Positions 26,299 through 35,453 of a stretch of DNA of 64,000 nucleotides are shown here, piece after piece. The notes beneath the pieces are model-generated. The model did no database searches. It saw only the letters and a program-made list of their open reading frames with translations, and was not told the DNA's origin. The position numbers and the translations under genes were made by a program. Position 1 is the stretch's first letter, and each line of letters opens with the position of its first letter. The stretch is from the NCBI GenBank assembly GCA_900546485.1, contig URDK01000003.1, positions 7,137-71,136 on the forward strand, in the 5' to 3' direction. The DNA is from an uncultured Eubacteriales bacterium. GTDB taxonomy: Bacteria; Bacillota; Clostridia; Oscillospirales; Oscillospiraceae.

Positions 26299-26778
26299 CT
26301 CGGGTCTCCTTTTCTATAATAGTTGCGCCAGTTTTACATACACAAAACCTATGTAATTCCGGCGCATTTTTCCTTTATTAGGGCACATAAAACCAAGCAA
26401 AACACTCGTTCAAAACCTCTGGTAATTCATGCACATTGTTTGAAAGCAAGTATGTGCACTGTGCCCAAATAATCGGCAAATCCAGCACTCCAAGCCTCTT
26501 TTTCACCGCTTTGTGACTATTATAACAACTGCTTGACAAAAAGTTCACGTTATTTGATACAAATTTTCATTTACTCATACGGCTCTGGATTGTGCACAGG
26601 CTACACTGCTTTTCCGTTATATAGCAAAGCATGCATCACTGTGCCCAAACTTCCCCCTTCGGGCCATGTCGAAAATTCGTATAGTTAGATGGAGACTCTG
26701 CTACCTGCTGATCCTATAATGAAGATAGACAATTAATTAACGATGCGCGGCATCGGTTCAGAAATCAGGAGGGACAGC
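26299..26778. promoter_or_regulatory. 480-bp divergent control region of module 1
   Basis: This AT-rich region separates the transferase and ligase genes. It has three copies of the TGTGCCC element: minus strand 26387-26374 (TGTGCCCTAATAAA), plus strand 26460-26475 (TGTGCCCAAATAATCG) and 26640-26655 (TGTGCCCAAACTTCCC). Looser TGTGCAC sites occur near 26453 and 26591. A TATAAT box at 26715-26720 serves the ligase gene but lacks a -35 box, as expected for an activator-dependent promoter. On the minus strand TTGTGT and TATTAT (26321-26316) could serve the transferase gene. No gene is visible inside. Confidence 0.6.
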
Positions 26779-28323
26779 ATGGAAAATATTAGCCGTTTCA
26801 GAAAAGGCACCGGCGTCGGCCAGATTCTGGATGATTCTATCAGCCGCTGCCCGGACCGGGAAGCCATTGTGTATGGACACTGGCGCATAACATATCGCGA
26901 GCTTGGAAAACTGATCAATCAAACCGCTCACTATCTGCGTCGACTCGGCGTTCAAAAGGGCGACCGCGTCGCGGTCATTTCCCGTAACTGCCCGGAATTT
27001 ATCATCGCCGACATGGCCGTACTTAAGCTGGGAGCCATATCTGTCAAATTCAATTGGCGCCTCACTCCTGAAGAAATGGAGTATCTCATTGATCTGAACG
27101 ACGTCCGCTGGGCTTTTTTCCGAGCTGAAAACCCGGAATGGGGAAAGAGGCTCATCTCTCATTACAGGGGGAAAGTCAGTTTTATCGATCTCGAGGAGGT
27201 AAACGGCCGCTCCGCACTCTACTCCCTGGTATCGGATGAATCAGACAGTCCGATCGAAGTTGGGGTAGAATTGGATGACGTAGCCTTCCATATGCATACC
27301 AGCGGAACAACTGGGCGTCCAAAATGTGTTGTATATTCTACCGGTGGATATTTGAACGAGCTGGAGAGCATGCTGCAATGCCTGGTATTTGAAGATGGAC
27401 AAGTTTATCAATACATATCGCAGCTCTTCCATTCCGCAAGTACGGGAGCCTATCTGACTCTTGCAACTGGCGGCAAGCTTATAATAATGCCGCGTTTCGA
27501 GGTTAAGGAATATGTCAGCAGTCTTGAGCGTGAGCGCGTCAACGCCATCGGCGTGATACCGATGGTGCTCAAGGGGATCCTTGATGAAGCAGAGCGCGGG
27601 AAGTATGACCTTAGTTCTCTGCATGTCATAAACTATTCAACCTGTCCCATGTCCCCCTCCCTGCTGCGCCGTGCGCTTTCAAAACTTAACTGCCGCTTTT
27701 ATCAGTCATACGGCATGACGGAAATGTCCAGTGTTGTGACCGCCCTGCTGGCCGAAGACCACTACTCCGACAACGGAGCTCATCTTCTCTCGGTTGGCCG
27801 CCCCATCCCCGGGGCTGAGGTGAGAATAGTCCGTGAAGACGGCAGCGATTGCAGCGTGGGCGAGGCCGGCGAGATTTTGGTCAAGGGCCGTGGCATGATG
27901 GTCGAATACTATCAGCAGCCTGACGCAACTGAAAAGGCGTTTTCTAACGGCTGGTATTGCACCAAGGATGTAGGCTATCTTGATGAAAAGGGCTTTTTAT
28001 TCCTTCGCGGTCGCAAAGACTCGCTGATAATTTCGGGTGGGGAAAATATCTATCCGGAAGAAGTGACGAATGTCATTCTGAAAATGCCTGAGGTCGCGGA
28101 AGCCGCTGTATATGGTGTCCCTGACCCGAAATGGGGAGAGCATGTAAAAGCAAGCGTAGTCCTGACGCCTGGCGCAAATGTGAGCGCCGATGAACTCAAA
28201 GCCTTCTGCAAGGCAAATATGCCTTCATTCAGGGTTCCGAGAGAAATAGAAATACTTGAGAGTCTTCCGAAGAACGCCACCGGTAAGGTGCTCATATCCG
28301 AGCTCCAGGGCAGAACAAAATGA
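26779..28323 (+). CDS. Acyl-CoA ligase 1 (AMP-forming, ANL superfamily)
   Basis: The 514-residue ligase has the ATP phosphate loop HTSGTTGRPK at residues 173-182, YQSYGMTEM, the adenosine-ribose Asp in WYCTKDVGYLD, the hinge GRKDSLIISGGENIYPEEV, and the C-terminal catalytic Lys in PKNATGKVLIS. It activates a carboxylic acid to acyl-AMP then acyl-CoA, like CaiC, BaiB and fatty-acid ligases. The Gly after PK in the loop is replaced by Cys (RPKCVV). Its close paralogue is at 37037. ATG 26779 has a CAGGAGGGA ribosome site. The terminator at 28334 follows. Confidence 0.9.
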   Translation: MENISRFRKGTGVGQILDDSISRCPDREAIVYGHWRITYRELGKLINQTAHYLRRLGVQKGDRVAVISRNCPEFIIADMAVLKLGAISVKFNWRLTPEEMEYLIDLNDVRWAFFRAENPEWGKRLISHYRGKVSFIDLEEVNGRSALYSLVSDESDSPIEVGVELDDVAFHMHTSGTTGRPKCVVYSTGGYLNELESMLQCLVFEDGQVYQYISQLFHSASTGAYLTLATGGKLIIMPRFEVKEYVSSLERERVNAIGVIPMVLKGILDEAERGKYDLSSLHVINYSTCPMSPSLLRRALSKLNCRFYQSYGMTEMSSVVTALLAEDHYSDNGAHLLSVGRPIPGAEVRIVREDGSDCSVGEAGEILVKGRGMMVEYYQQPDATEKAFSNGWYCTKDVGYLDEKGFLFLRGRKDSLIISGGENIYPEEVTNVILKMPEVAEAAVYGVPDPKWGEHVKASVVLTPGANVSADELKAFCKANMPSFRVPREIEILESLPKNATGKVLISELQGRTK

Positions 28324-28333
28324 ATAAAAAAGA

Positions 28334-28364
28334 TAGAGAGCGGACAGCAGCTGTCCGCTCTCTA
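28334..28364. terminator. Hairpin between convergent genes
   Basis: A 14-bp perfect stem (28334-28347 with 28351-28364) has a 3-nt loop. The T tract is poor on the plus strand; on the minus strand TTTTTTATTC follows, a better terminator for the hexapeptide gene. Confidence 0.75.
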
Positions 28365-28377
28365 ATATTTATTGATG

Positions 28378-28917
28378 TCAGTAGTCTATACGCTGGAGCA
28401 TACCGGGAGTCATATATTTCTTTGCAAGCCCTATATACCACTCTTTGGTGTTATCCCAGTCCTCCACATCTCTCTCCTCAAGCACGCGGATGATTCTTGC
28501 CGGTGTTCCCCCTACCACCACTCTCTCAGGGACCACCTGGCGCTTTGTAACCACCGCTCCCTCGGCAATCACTGTGTACTCCCCGATCTCAGAGTAAAGG
28601 CTCAGCACAGCACCCATGCCGACGCTTGAGTTTGAGCCGAGACTGTTGCAGTGCACGATGGCGCCGTGTCCTATGGTGACGCGGTCTCCTATGCAGCAGC
28701 GGGCGTTTTTCCCACCCACATGGATGATCACGCCCTCTTCCACTGCGGTACCGTATCCGATCGTTATAGGACTGCCATGGGAATCACCGCGAATGACTGC
28801 CTGAGGGCCTACATAGCAATATGGCCCTATTCTCACGTTTCCTATCACTACCGCTGATTCGCTTACATACGCAGTTTGGTCTATGTCCGGGACCATGCCG
28901 TCAAATTCGTAGATCAT
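28378..28917 (-). CDS. Gamma-carbonic-anhydrase-like hexapeptide protein (CaiE/PaaY type)
   Basis: The 179-residue left-handed beta-helix protein has many hexapeptide repeats ([LIV]-G-x4 type, e.g. VVIGNVRIGPYCYVG, VTIGHGAIVHCNSLG) and the metal-site pattern with His residues in EGVIIHVGG and IGHGAIVHC. CaiE and PaaY belong to this branch; PaaY-type proteins have been linked to rescue of CoA thioesters. Start 28917 has a GGAGGAAAG ribosome site. It follows the hotdog thioesterase gene by 36 bp on the same strand, which supports a shared housekeeping role for stalled acyl-CoAs. Confidence 0.82.
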   Translation of the reverse strand: MIYEFDGMVPDIDQTAYVSESAVVIGNVRIGPYCYVGPQAVIRGDSHGSPITIGYGTAVEEGVIIHVGGKNARCCIGDRVTIGHGAIVHCNSLGSNSSVGMGAVLSLYSEIGEYTVIAEGAVVTKRQVVPERVVVGGTPARIIRVLEERDVEDWDNTKEWYIGLAKKYMTPGMLQRIDY

Positions 28918-28953
28918 CTTTCCTCCAGCCGCAGTCAAGGCCAACTTAACTAT

Positions 28954-29415
28954 TCAGGCGTTTTTCATCAGATAGTAAACTATTCCGGCCTCTGCACAGA
29001 CTTCCCCGGCCTCGTTCAAGACAGGAACCTTCAGAGGGTAGCGGCCCTTGCCGTGTTCTTCAACATATGCGATTCGCTCTGCGGCTTCCTCCTGAGTCAT
29101 GGATATATCAACAACGAGGTCACCCTTACAGGGCTTGAGATAGTCGAGCTCCACGCTTTTGATTATCGCAACATATCTGGAGCCATAGGTGCATTTGATA
29201 AGGCTTGCGCCCGCGGATTCGGCCAGTATGAGATAGCTTCCGGCGTAAACTATGCCGACATGGTTCATGTGCAGCTTTTCCGTGGGAAGCTTGAAAACAA
29301 CGTGGCGTTCCTCCAAGACCTCCGGTACAACACCAGCCAGGTTCAGATACTCGATTTTGCCCTGTGTGATGCTTTTTTTGACACCTTCAAAAAACTCAGG
29401 TGTGAATTCAGACAT
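28954..29415 (-). CDS. Hotdog-fold acyl-CoA thioesterase-like protein
   Basis: The 153-residue protein has a single hotdog domain. A long helix segment (NHVGIVYAGSYLILAESAGASLI) carries the conserved substrate-side residues, followed by the strands VAIIKSVELDYLKPCKGDL. This is the PaaI/DUF4442 type. Members hydrolyse acyl- or aryl-CoA and release trapped CoA. Start 29415 has an AAAGGAG ribosome site. It is the first gene of a two-gene unit with the hexapeptide protein, downstream of the flavoprotein-2 terminator. Confidence 0.75.
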   Translation of the reverse strand: MSEFTPEFFEGVKKSITQGKIEYLNLAGVVPEVLEERHVVFKLPTEKLHMNHVGIVYAGSYLILAESAGASLIKCTYGSRYVAIIKSVELDYLKPCKGDLVVDISMTQEEAAERIAYVEEHGKGRYPLKVPVLNEAGEVCAEAGIVYYLMKNA

Positions 29416-29468
29416 GGCACAGCTCTCCTTTGTTTTTAAGATTTTCATTCAGTGATTTGATAATGCTG

Positions 29469-29508
29469 AAAAAGGAGCGCTGCTGGCCTCAAGGCCCCGC
29501 AGCGCTCC
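29469..29508 (-). terminator. Rho-independent terminator of flavoprotein 2 gene
   Basis: On the minus strand a 10-bp stem (29508-29499 with 29483-29474) encloses a second small stem (GGCC pairs), followed by five T (29473-29469). Confidence 0.85.
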
Positions 29509-29543
29509 ACTGTTGTCTTGTGTGCGGGCCTAAAATACGGGGC

Positions 29544-30659
29544 TTATTCCACAACGTACTTGGCCGCGACACCCTTAAGTATCTCTTCGGTGTCCGCCAT
29601 TATCTTTTCGACCATATCCGCAGTCTTGGGCAGGTCGGTGATACGCTGCGCACACTCTCCGGCACCAGCCATGGCGTGCTCAACATCGCCCGCATAGGTC
29701 GCCGCCACGCCGACTCTCTCAAAGGTCAGCAGTTCCATAGGTATCTTGGAGAAGTCGTCGGGAACGCCCACGTAGGAGCCGGGCGCCTCCCTGGCCGTAT
29801 TGTAGGCGTGCTCCGTAGAAACGCTGGTCCTCAGCCAGCGAGCCGGTCCGACGAATCCACGAGCGATTATAGTGCCTCCGTCCTGGCAATCCACGACCAT
29901 CTTCTTCCATAGGTCGCAGAAGTCGCTCTCCTCCGTGGCCAGGAAGCGCGTGCCCATCTGGACACCGTCCGCACCCATGGCGAAGGCCGCGGCAGTGGAC
30001 TTGCCATCGCAGAAACCGCCGGCACCGCAGACGAGGGTGTTCTCGTCAGAGAATTTCTCAATTATGTCGGGCAGGAGGGTCAGGCTGTGCACCGGCTGCC
30101 AGGCAGTGTGCATACCGCCTTCATGTCCGGACGCGATAAGGACCTGAACGCCGGCCTTTTTGCAGCGAGCAGCCGTCCTGACGCCCGGGAAGACATGCAT
30201 CCATATCATGCCCTGCTCCTTGACGAAATTCGCCCAGGGCATGGGGTCGCCCGCCGTGGTAACGAGCACCTTGAAGCGGCGGCGCATCTCTTCGTTGTTT
30301 TCACGCAGTTCCTTTATGGCCTGCATAACCTTGACCGCATTGGCTTTGACCTCCGCGGAGACCATGACGTTAGCGCCGAAAATACCCTGAGACTCCTTGG
30401 TCTCCTCGAAAACGCGGGTAAACATTTTCTTGAAAATGGTTACGTCGTCATCATCGACGCTGGCGTGAGCCTGATTGCAGAAATCCTTGAAAACTATGGG
30501 GTTGGTATCTCTGGAAGTGGTTGCAAAGGTACTGCAAAGGCCAAGGCAGCCCGCATTTGCAGCCGCTATGCACAGACTGGTCACAGGATAGGGGCCCATG
30601 CCCGCTTGAATTATGGGATACTTGATTCCAACGAGTTCTGTAAGTCTTGTCTTAATCAT
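29544..30659 (-). CDS. FabK/nitronate-monooxygenase-like FMN protein 2
   Basis: This 371-residue TIM-barrel flavoprotein is longer and more divergent than the other two. It has KYPIIQAGMGPYPV at the N-terminus, the ASGHEGGMH loop in place of xCAGHPG, and the FMN-phosphate segment LVCGAGGFCDGKSTAAAFAMGADGVQMGTRF in three motif blocks. The extra residues around 60-110 (FCNQAHASVDDDDVTIFKKM) are not seen in the paralogues. It probably acts on an acyl thioester in the same cluster. The gene has its own terminator and a 260-bp upstream region without genes. Confidence 0.8.
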   Translation of the reverse strand: MIKTRLTELVGIKYPIIQAGMGPYPVTSLCIAAANAGCLGLCSTFATTSRDTNPIVFKDFCNQAHASVDDDDVTIFKKMFTRVFEETKESQGIFGANVMVSAEVKANAVKVMQAIKELRENNEEMRRRFKVLVTTAGDPMPWANFVKEQGMIWMHVFPGVRTAARCKKAGVQVLIASGHEGGMHTAWQPVHSLTLLPDIIEKFSDENTLVCGAGGFCDGKSTAAAFAMGADGVQMGTRFLATEESDFCDLWKKMVVDCQDGGTIIARGFVGPARWLRTSVSTEHAYNTAREAPGSYVGVPDDFSKIPMELLTFERVGVAATYAGDVEHAMAGAGECAQRITDLPKTADMVEKIMADTEEILKGVAAKYVVE

Positions 30660-30920
30660 TTTGTGCCTCCCGATTCTTATTTTTTCTTCGTCTGTTTCAG
30701 CCGGCCTGACTCAAAATTATGCATTTGTACAGATTGTGTTTTAATTATAACAATTGCATGTGCCATATTACAGGTCATAGCATACGAAAGTGCCGGCGCT
30801 TTTGCGAGAGGTGCTTTGTGCACGATAACTATTGCTTTTTTAAATGTATATGCCGAATAATGTAAATATAAATACCGGAAAAATAGCGCCAAAATCAACG
30901 TGCATACGGAGGTACGATAG

Positions 30921-32123
30921 ATGCGCAGAATGCTCGACAAGCTGCTCGTGCTTGACATCACCAACAACATTGCCGGCCCCTGCTGTGCTGCAATGCTGGC
31001 AGATCATGGAGCCGAGGTGATACACGTGGAAAAGCCGGTGTGGGGAGATGACAGCAGGCATTTTTATCCCCCTATCGGAGGCATGAGCGGTACGTTTTTC
31101 TATGCAAACCGAAACAAGAAGTCCCTTGTTATCGACCTAAAGGATCCGCAAGGCGCGGAGATAATACGGAATATTGCGGCGTCGGCAGACGTGCTGATTG
31201 AAAGCAACCGGCCCGGGGTCATGAAGCGTCTTGGCCTTGATTACGAGAGCATTCGCCAGCTGAATCCCTCGCTTATATACTGCAGCATCTCGGCCTTCGG
31301 TCAAAAAGGTCCCCTTTCAAGCAGGGCGGGATACGACATAATTGCACAAGCTTATTCCGGAATGATGTATTACACCGGCGAAAGTGGAAGCGGACCCGTC
31401 AAAAACTATTTCTCCATCGGTGATTTTGTCACTTCCTACAACGCTTACGGCAACATTATGACCGCCCTGTATTACCGAGCAAAAACCGGAGTGGGGCAGC
31501 ATATTGATATGGCCCTCGCCAGAGGCCTGCTGGCAATGAACATGTGTATAAGCGACAACATTACCGGAATCCCCCGGCGCAAGACCGGCAACCACGATAT
31601 GCATCTGTGCCCTTACGGGATCTTCAATGGACCGCGAGGGGAATCGCTTGTCATAGCTGCGATAAATGTTGCCCTTTGGGAAAAATTGTGTGCGGCGATG
31701 GAGCGGCCTGAGCTGGCCCATGATCCCAGGTACATAACCAACGATGCTCGCTGCGACAACATGGACGATGTGATCGACATGATAGAGCGCTGGCTGAATA
31801 CCTTCGATTCCGTAGACGCAGCGGCCAAAAGGCTCACTGAATATGGGGTCCCGAACATCAAGCCCTATACAGTCACGGATATACTCAACGACAGGCATGC
31901 TCATGAACTCGGATGGATAAGAGAGCTTCCCCTCCCGGACAGCGTCGAGGTCGCAAAAACATGCCCTGCAGCTTATGGATACGCGGATTTTTCCGAAACG
32001 GACACAAACATGGCGCCCGCCCCGAAGCTGGGTGAGCACAACATAGAGCTTCTTACCCGCTTCGGCATGTCTGTTGAGGAAGCCGAGAAACTCACATCCA
32101 TATGGATGTGCGGAGCAAAATGA
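30921..32123 (+). CDS. Family III CoA transferase 3
   Basis: The 400-residue transferase has MLDKLLVLDITNNIAGPCCA at the N-terminus, EVIHVEKP, the ANRNKKSLVIDLKD strand and catalytic Asp139 in RAGYDIIAQAYSG. Unlike the other three it keeps the canonical QA-x-SG following the Asp, as in formyl-CoA and CaiB transferases. An excellent CGGAGGT ribosome site precedes the ATG. It is a single gene with its own terminator, convergent with the carrier gene at 32188. Confidence 0.88.
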   Translation: MRRMLDKLLVLDITNNIAGPCCAAMLADHGAEVIHVEKPVWGDDSRHFYPPIGGMSGTFFYANRNKKSLVIDLKDPQGAEIIRNIAASADVLIESNRPGVMKRLGLDYESIRQLNPSLIYCSISAFGQKGPLSSRAGYDIIAQAYSGMMYYTGESGSGPVKNYFSIGDFVTSYNAYGNIMTALYYRAKTGVGQHIDMALARGLLAMNMCISDNITGIPRRKTGNHDMHLCPYGIFNGPRGESLVIAAINVALWEKLCAAMERPELAHDPRYITNDARCDNMDDVIDMIERWLNTFDSVDAAAKRLTEYGVPNIKPYTVTDILNDRHAHELGWIRELPLPDSVEVAKTCPAAYGYADFSETDTNMAPAPKLGEHNIELLTRFGMSVEEAEKLTSIWMCGAK

Positions 32124-32137
32124 TTCACATACACAGT

Positions 32138-32170
32138 AAAGGGGACAGGCCATAGGCCTGTCCCCTTTTT
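32138..32170. terminator. Strong bidirectional terminator
   Basis: A perfect 14-bp stem (32138-32151 with 32155-32168), ATA loop and T run lie between convergent genes. Confidence 0.92.
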
Positions 32171-32187
32171 ATTTAGAATCATATAAC

Positions 32188-33585
32188 TCAGCAGAGACCC
32201 GTGAGCTGCCACAGGGGCACACTCGCCGTCATGGCTATGATAGTCATCACCATGTAGGCATAGGAAGCCTTCTGAGCGCAGGGATAGTCGATGCACTTGT
32301 CGCCGGTCATCTTGATGAAGCCCACAACGGGCGGATTGCCGTAGGCGGTATTCCAGTAGGTGCCGCACAGCCACTCAACAAAGACCAGCACAAACATGCT
32401 TATGCCCGCATCCTGCATCAAGGGTCCAAAAATGGCTATCATCATCGTAAGCATGCAGGTCTGGGATACTATGGCATACCTCAACACGAAGGTAATGACA
32501 CAGAGGAAAGGTACAAAAATGTAGGGACTGGCCATCACGGGGGCGAAAATGGGGCCGAGCAGACTGGCGATCCAAGCGCTGACGCCGGTGCTCTGCATGA
32601 AGGCGGCAATGCCGAGAATACCTCCGATAAACACGACCAGGGTCCACTGTCCCTTTGCGTTTGCCTCAGGAGCGGTTATAAGGCCGCAGCAGAAGAACGC
32701 CACATCGGCCGCAATGGCCACAAAGCCGGCGTCAACACCATGCAGGCTCTGAGTGATCCAGAGAAGGATGGCAATAACGATTATCGTCATTCCCTGCTTC
32801 TCCTTCAGGGTCATCTTGCCAAGGTCCTCATACTGCTTTTTGAGGAAGGTGACGTCGCCCGCGAGCTTCTCCTTGGGTTTGCAGAGCACCGCGCAGTAGA
32901 CGTAGGTAAGTACGATCATAACTATGTACCAAACGATGGTGCCCTTGAGCCATGAGCCCCAGGTAAAGGTCAGGCCCTGCATAAAGCCTATCATGAGAGC
33001 AACAAAAGCCGAGCCGGACATGAATGCAATACCAAGTACATAGGTACCCATAAAGTTCGCAAACCACAGGCCTCTGGCCGCTTTGCTGTTGGGCTCAGCA
33101 CCGACCGCTTCGCAGACCTGACCGATGAGGGGAGCCATGATGGAGGTCTTTGCATAGGAACTGGGGATCATCGGTGTGGTAATCACGCCTGCGAGCATCA
33201 TTGCAGTGACCTGTCCAACATAGGTGCCGGGGAACTTGATGAGGACCCACAGTGCCAGACGCTTCATTATGCCGCAATTGTTTATTCCAATGGACATGAT
33301 AAACACGCCGATGCAAAGCCACACCGTAGTACCTGAAAACTGCGCAGTTATACCTGCGACATTGGTAATCTTGAATGCCAACAGCAAAACCATTGTAGCC
33401 AGTGTTGCCACCCAATCAGGCAGTGCGCCAGATATAAGGCACACAAGCAGGAAACCAAAACAGCCGAGATACTGCCAACCCTGTCTGGACATCATGTCGG
33501 TAACAGGCGGAACATAAGCAACAATAAACATCACGATAAGGCCGCCTATGATCCCGAAAATTGTCCTTTTCATCTGTTTGCTCAT
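32188..33585 (-). CDS. SLC13/DASS-type anion permease
   Basis: The 465-residue integral membrane protein has about 11-12 hydrophobic segments. The two half-repeats carry the re-entrant-loop signatures of the divalent anion:sodium symporter family (TPMIPSSYAKTSIMAPL in the first half; YWNTAYGNPPVVGF in the second). The family imports di- and tricarboxylates, or related anions, with sodium. In this cluster it is the only carrier, so it probably brings in the carboxylic acid that the ligases and transferases activate. The neighbouring intact PucR regulator is on the same strand upstream. Confidence 0.83.
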   Translation of the reverse strand: MSKQMKRTIFGIIGGLIVMFIVAYVPPVTDMMSRQGWQYLGCFGFLLVCLISGALPDWVATLATMVLLLAFKITNVAGITAQFSGTTVWLCIGVFIMSIGINNCGIMKRLALWVLIKFPGTYVGQVTAMMLAGVITTPMIPSSYAKTSIMAPLIGQVCEAVGAEPNSKAARGLWFANFMGTYVLGIAFMSGSAFVALMIGFMQGLTFTWGSWLKGTIVWYIVMIVLTYVYCAVLCKPKEKLAGDVTFLKKQYEDLGKMTLKEKQGMTIIVIAILLWITQSLHGVDAGFVAIAADVAFFCCGLITAPEANAKGQWTLVVFIGGILGIAAFMQSTGVSAWIASLLGPIFAPVMASPYIFVPFLCVITFVLRYAIVSQTCMLTMMIAIFGPLMQDAGISMFVLVFVEWLCGTYWNTAYGNPPVVGFIKMTGDKCIDYPCAQKASYAYMVMTIIAMTASVPLWQLTGLC

Positions 33586-33741
33586 ACAATTTTCTCCTTT
33601 TTCACGCTTCTCATTTGTGAAATATTTATCCAGCCGCCATGTTTAGGTTACCCCAAGTTCAACTTTTTTTCATCAACAAACAATACGAAATACTTTCGAC
33701 TCAATAAGCCACTTTTCGTGCTGACTGACCAAGGTAGCTGT

Positions 33742-35340
33742 TTACTCCATACTCATTATCTGGTCGTCGCCGTCACGCTCATCGAACTGTCTCAGGTCTA
33801 TACGCCCTTTCATGTCGAGTATTTTGAATGACAGCAGGAGTCGAAGCCTCACATCCGCAGAATCGAGGTCTAGGCCCAAAGTATATTGTATTTTTTGGAT
33901 GCGATACAGCACACCGTTTCTATGCATGTGTACCCTGCGGGCAGTAAGTGCTATATTTCGTTCAGAAATCAAGTAGACATACAGCAATTCAAGATTGCTG
34001 CAGGAATTGCTCTTTCCGTCATCTAGTTCTTCCAGATAACATGTATAAACGTTGTTGAGTGGTATGACATTGTCATAATTCTGAAGCATGTCATAGACAT
34101 AGTATTCCGAATAGAAATACACATCGCTTCCGGGAGAACGCAGCTTTCCCTGACTCATTGCGTTTTGGGCCTGCCTGTATGCTATTCCGAACTGGTCAAT
34201 GGTTTTGAAGCTCAGACTTATACCCATTTGGGCATGATTCGCCCTGAGGGAACCCATGAGTGACTGCCAGTTTTCCTCAAAGCCCGCGATCTCCTTAACG
34301 TCATAGTTGTGCCAATCCCGGAAGAGAATAATAACTGACGTAACGTGCTGAAAAACTCCAAAGTTTTGGACAAAACAATAGGTGCTGAGTTGGTTTACCA
34401 TCTGGGCAGCCTTGATGATATTGTCGGTTTCAGTCTGTATGAGGCCAAGCCTGAAGTCTCCCTCGAAGGGTATGTGTAGTTTTGCGCAGCGGTCATAGAA
34501 GAAGTCCGGATCGTTCCTTTTCTCACTTATCAGGTCATCTATCATCCGCTGCTTTGTGGGCATGTTGTCATCGTACATGCCGTTTGCAAACATGTAGCTG
34601 CCAATTTCATCCGTGAGGCACTTGAACGCTGTTAGGTCAAAGAGCGTGGGAGCCGACTCGAGAAAATAGCATCCGACAAAGGATGCTGTCGCCCCATACA
34701 TCCTGTAAGAGCGTACAACAAACGGCAACCCGCTTATCGTATGCCCCGCCTCATAAAGCACGGGGGCTTTATACTTCCTGTCGTCTTCGAAGTAGCCTTT
34801 GGATGCCATCAGATCCAAGTCCGTCTTATTGTAAAAGCCCCGTTGAACTATCCCGTCGAGATACTCGTTCTGCGGAACGCTGTTCATTGTCGACGATACG
34901 AGGCTGTATGCCGAATCAGTCATGACGATAAGGCAGCCAGGCAGCATCTGCTTAGCCACTTCAAAGTACGGGTCATACCCCTTGTGCATGACGGTCGCTT
35001 GCTTTATCAGGCGTTCAAACCTGTTGATCTTCTCGAACAGTTCTATGAGCGTATTTGTGACAACTCTCATGTTGCTGCTTTCGCTCAAAATTATCGCACT
35101 GCCCGGCTGATAGTCGTATGGGCATGGCTTGATGACAAAGCAATGCCCTTCAAACTTGCTTCTATCGGTTTCGTAAAGGAGTTTTCGCTCGCAAACATAC
35201 AGGATGTCGTCTTCCAGGCTGCTTTCCATCCCCGTGAAGACCCTCACACCTGAAAATTCCGCTCCTCCCTCCTCTGAAAGAGCCGAGTCTATCACCCATT
35301 CTGACAAGTATTCAATGATTACGGCTGCCGATAGTTTCAT
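33742..35340 (-). CDS. PucR-type transcriptional regulator, intact
   Basis: The 532-residue protein has an N-terminal sensing region, a central GGDEF-like/CdaR-like domain (about 280-420) and a C-terminal PucR helix-turn-helix (RNIALTARRVHMHRNGVLYR near residue 480). It is the intact paralogue of the frameshifted gene at 23385. PucR/CdaR proteins activate catabolic genes in response to the substrate. ATG 35340 has a TTGGAG ribosome site; the TTG at 35352 lies inside it. It is the likely reader of the TGTGCCCAAATNAT elements, although direct evidence is lacking. Confidence 0.85.
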   Translation of the reverse strand: MKLSAAVIIEYLSEWVIDSALSEEGGAEFSGVRVFTGMESSLEDDILYVCERKLLYETDRSKFEGHCFVIKPCPYDYQPGSAIILSESSNMRVVTNTLIELFEKINRFERLIKQATVMHKGYDPYFEVAKQMLPGCLIVMTDSAYSLVSSTMNSVPQNEYLDGIVQRGFYNKTDLDLMASKGYFEDDRKYKAPVLYEAGHTISGLPFVVRSYRMYGATASFVGCYFLESAPTLFDLTAFKCLTDEIGSYMFANGMYDDNMPTKQRMIDDLISEKRNDPDFFYDRCAKLHIPFEGDFRLGLIQTETDNIIKAAQMVNQLSTYCFVQNFGVFQHVTSVIILFRDWHNYDVKEIAGFEENWQSLMGSLRANHAQMGISLSFKTIDQFGIAYRQAQNAMSQGKLRSPGSDVYFYSEYYVYDMLQNYDNVIPLNNVYTCYLEELDDGKSNSCSNLELLYVYLISERNIALTARRVHMHRNGVLYRIQKIQYTLGLDLDSADVRLRLLLSFKILDMKGRIDLRQFDERDGDDQIMSME

Positions 35341-35453
35341 TTTGAACTCCAATCAATCCGCAGAGTTATTTTTTTGGGGGGCGCATATTGCGATGTGCCC
35401 CCCATTTTTACATCTTAACTGACAGTCGGCCTGAGGACTTATACTTAAAGGTA

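Noticed and set aside
16923..28323. A bile-acid-inducible (bai) operon
   Set aside because: Ligase, CaiB/BaiF-type transferase and BaiCD/BaiH-type flavoenzyme are present, but the 7-alpha-dehydratase (BaiE), SDR (BaiA) and BaiG carrier are absent and the genes are on both strands with another carrier type.
19097..32123. A carnitine (cai) operon
   Set aside because: Analogues of CaiB, CaiC, CaiD and CaiE occur, but the crotonase has ECH1-type residues and no CaiA acyl-CoA dehydrogenase or CaiT carrier is found.
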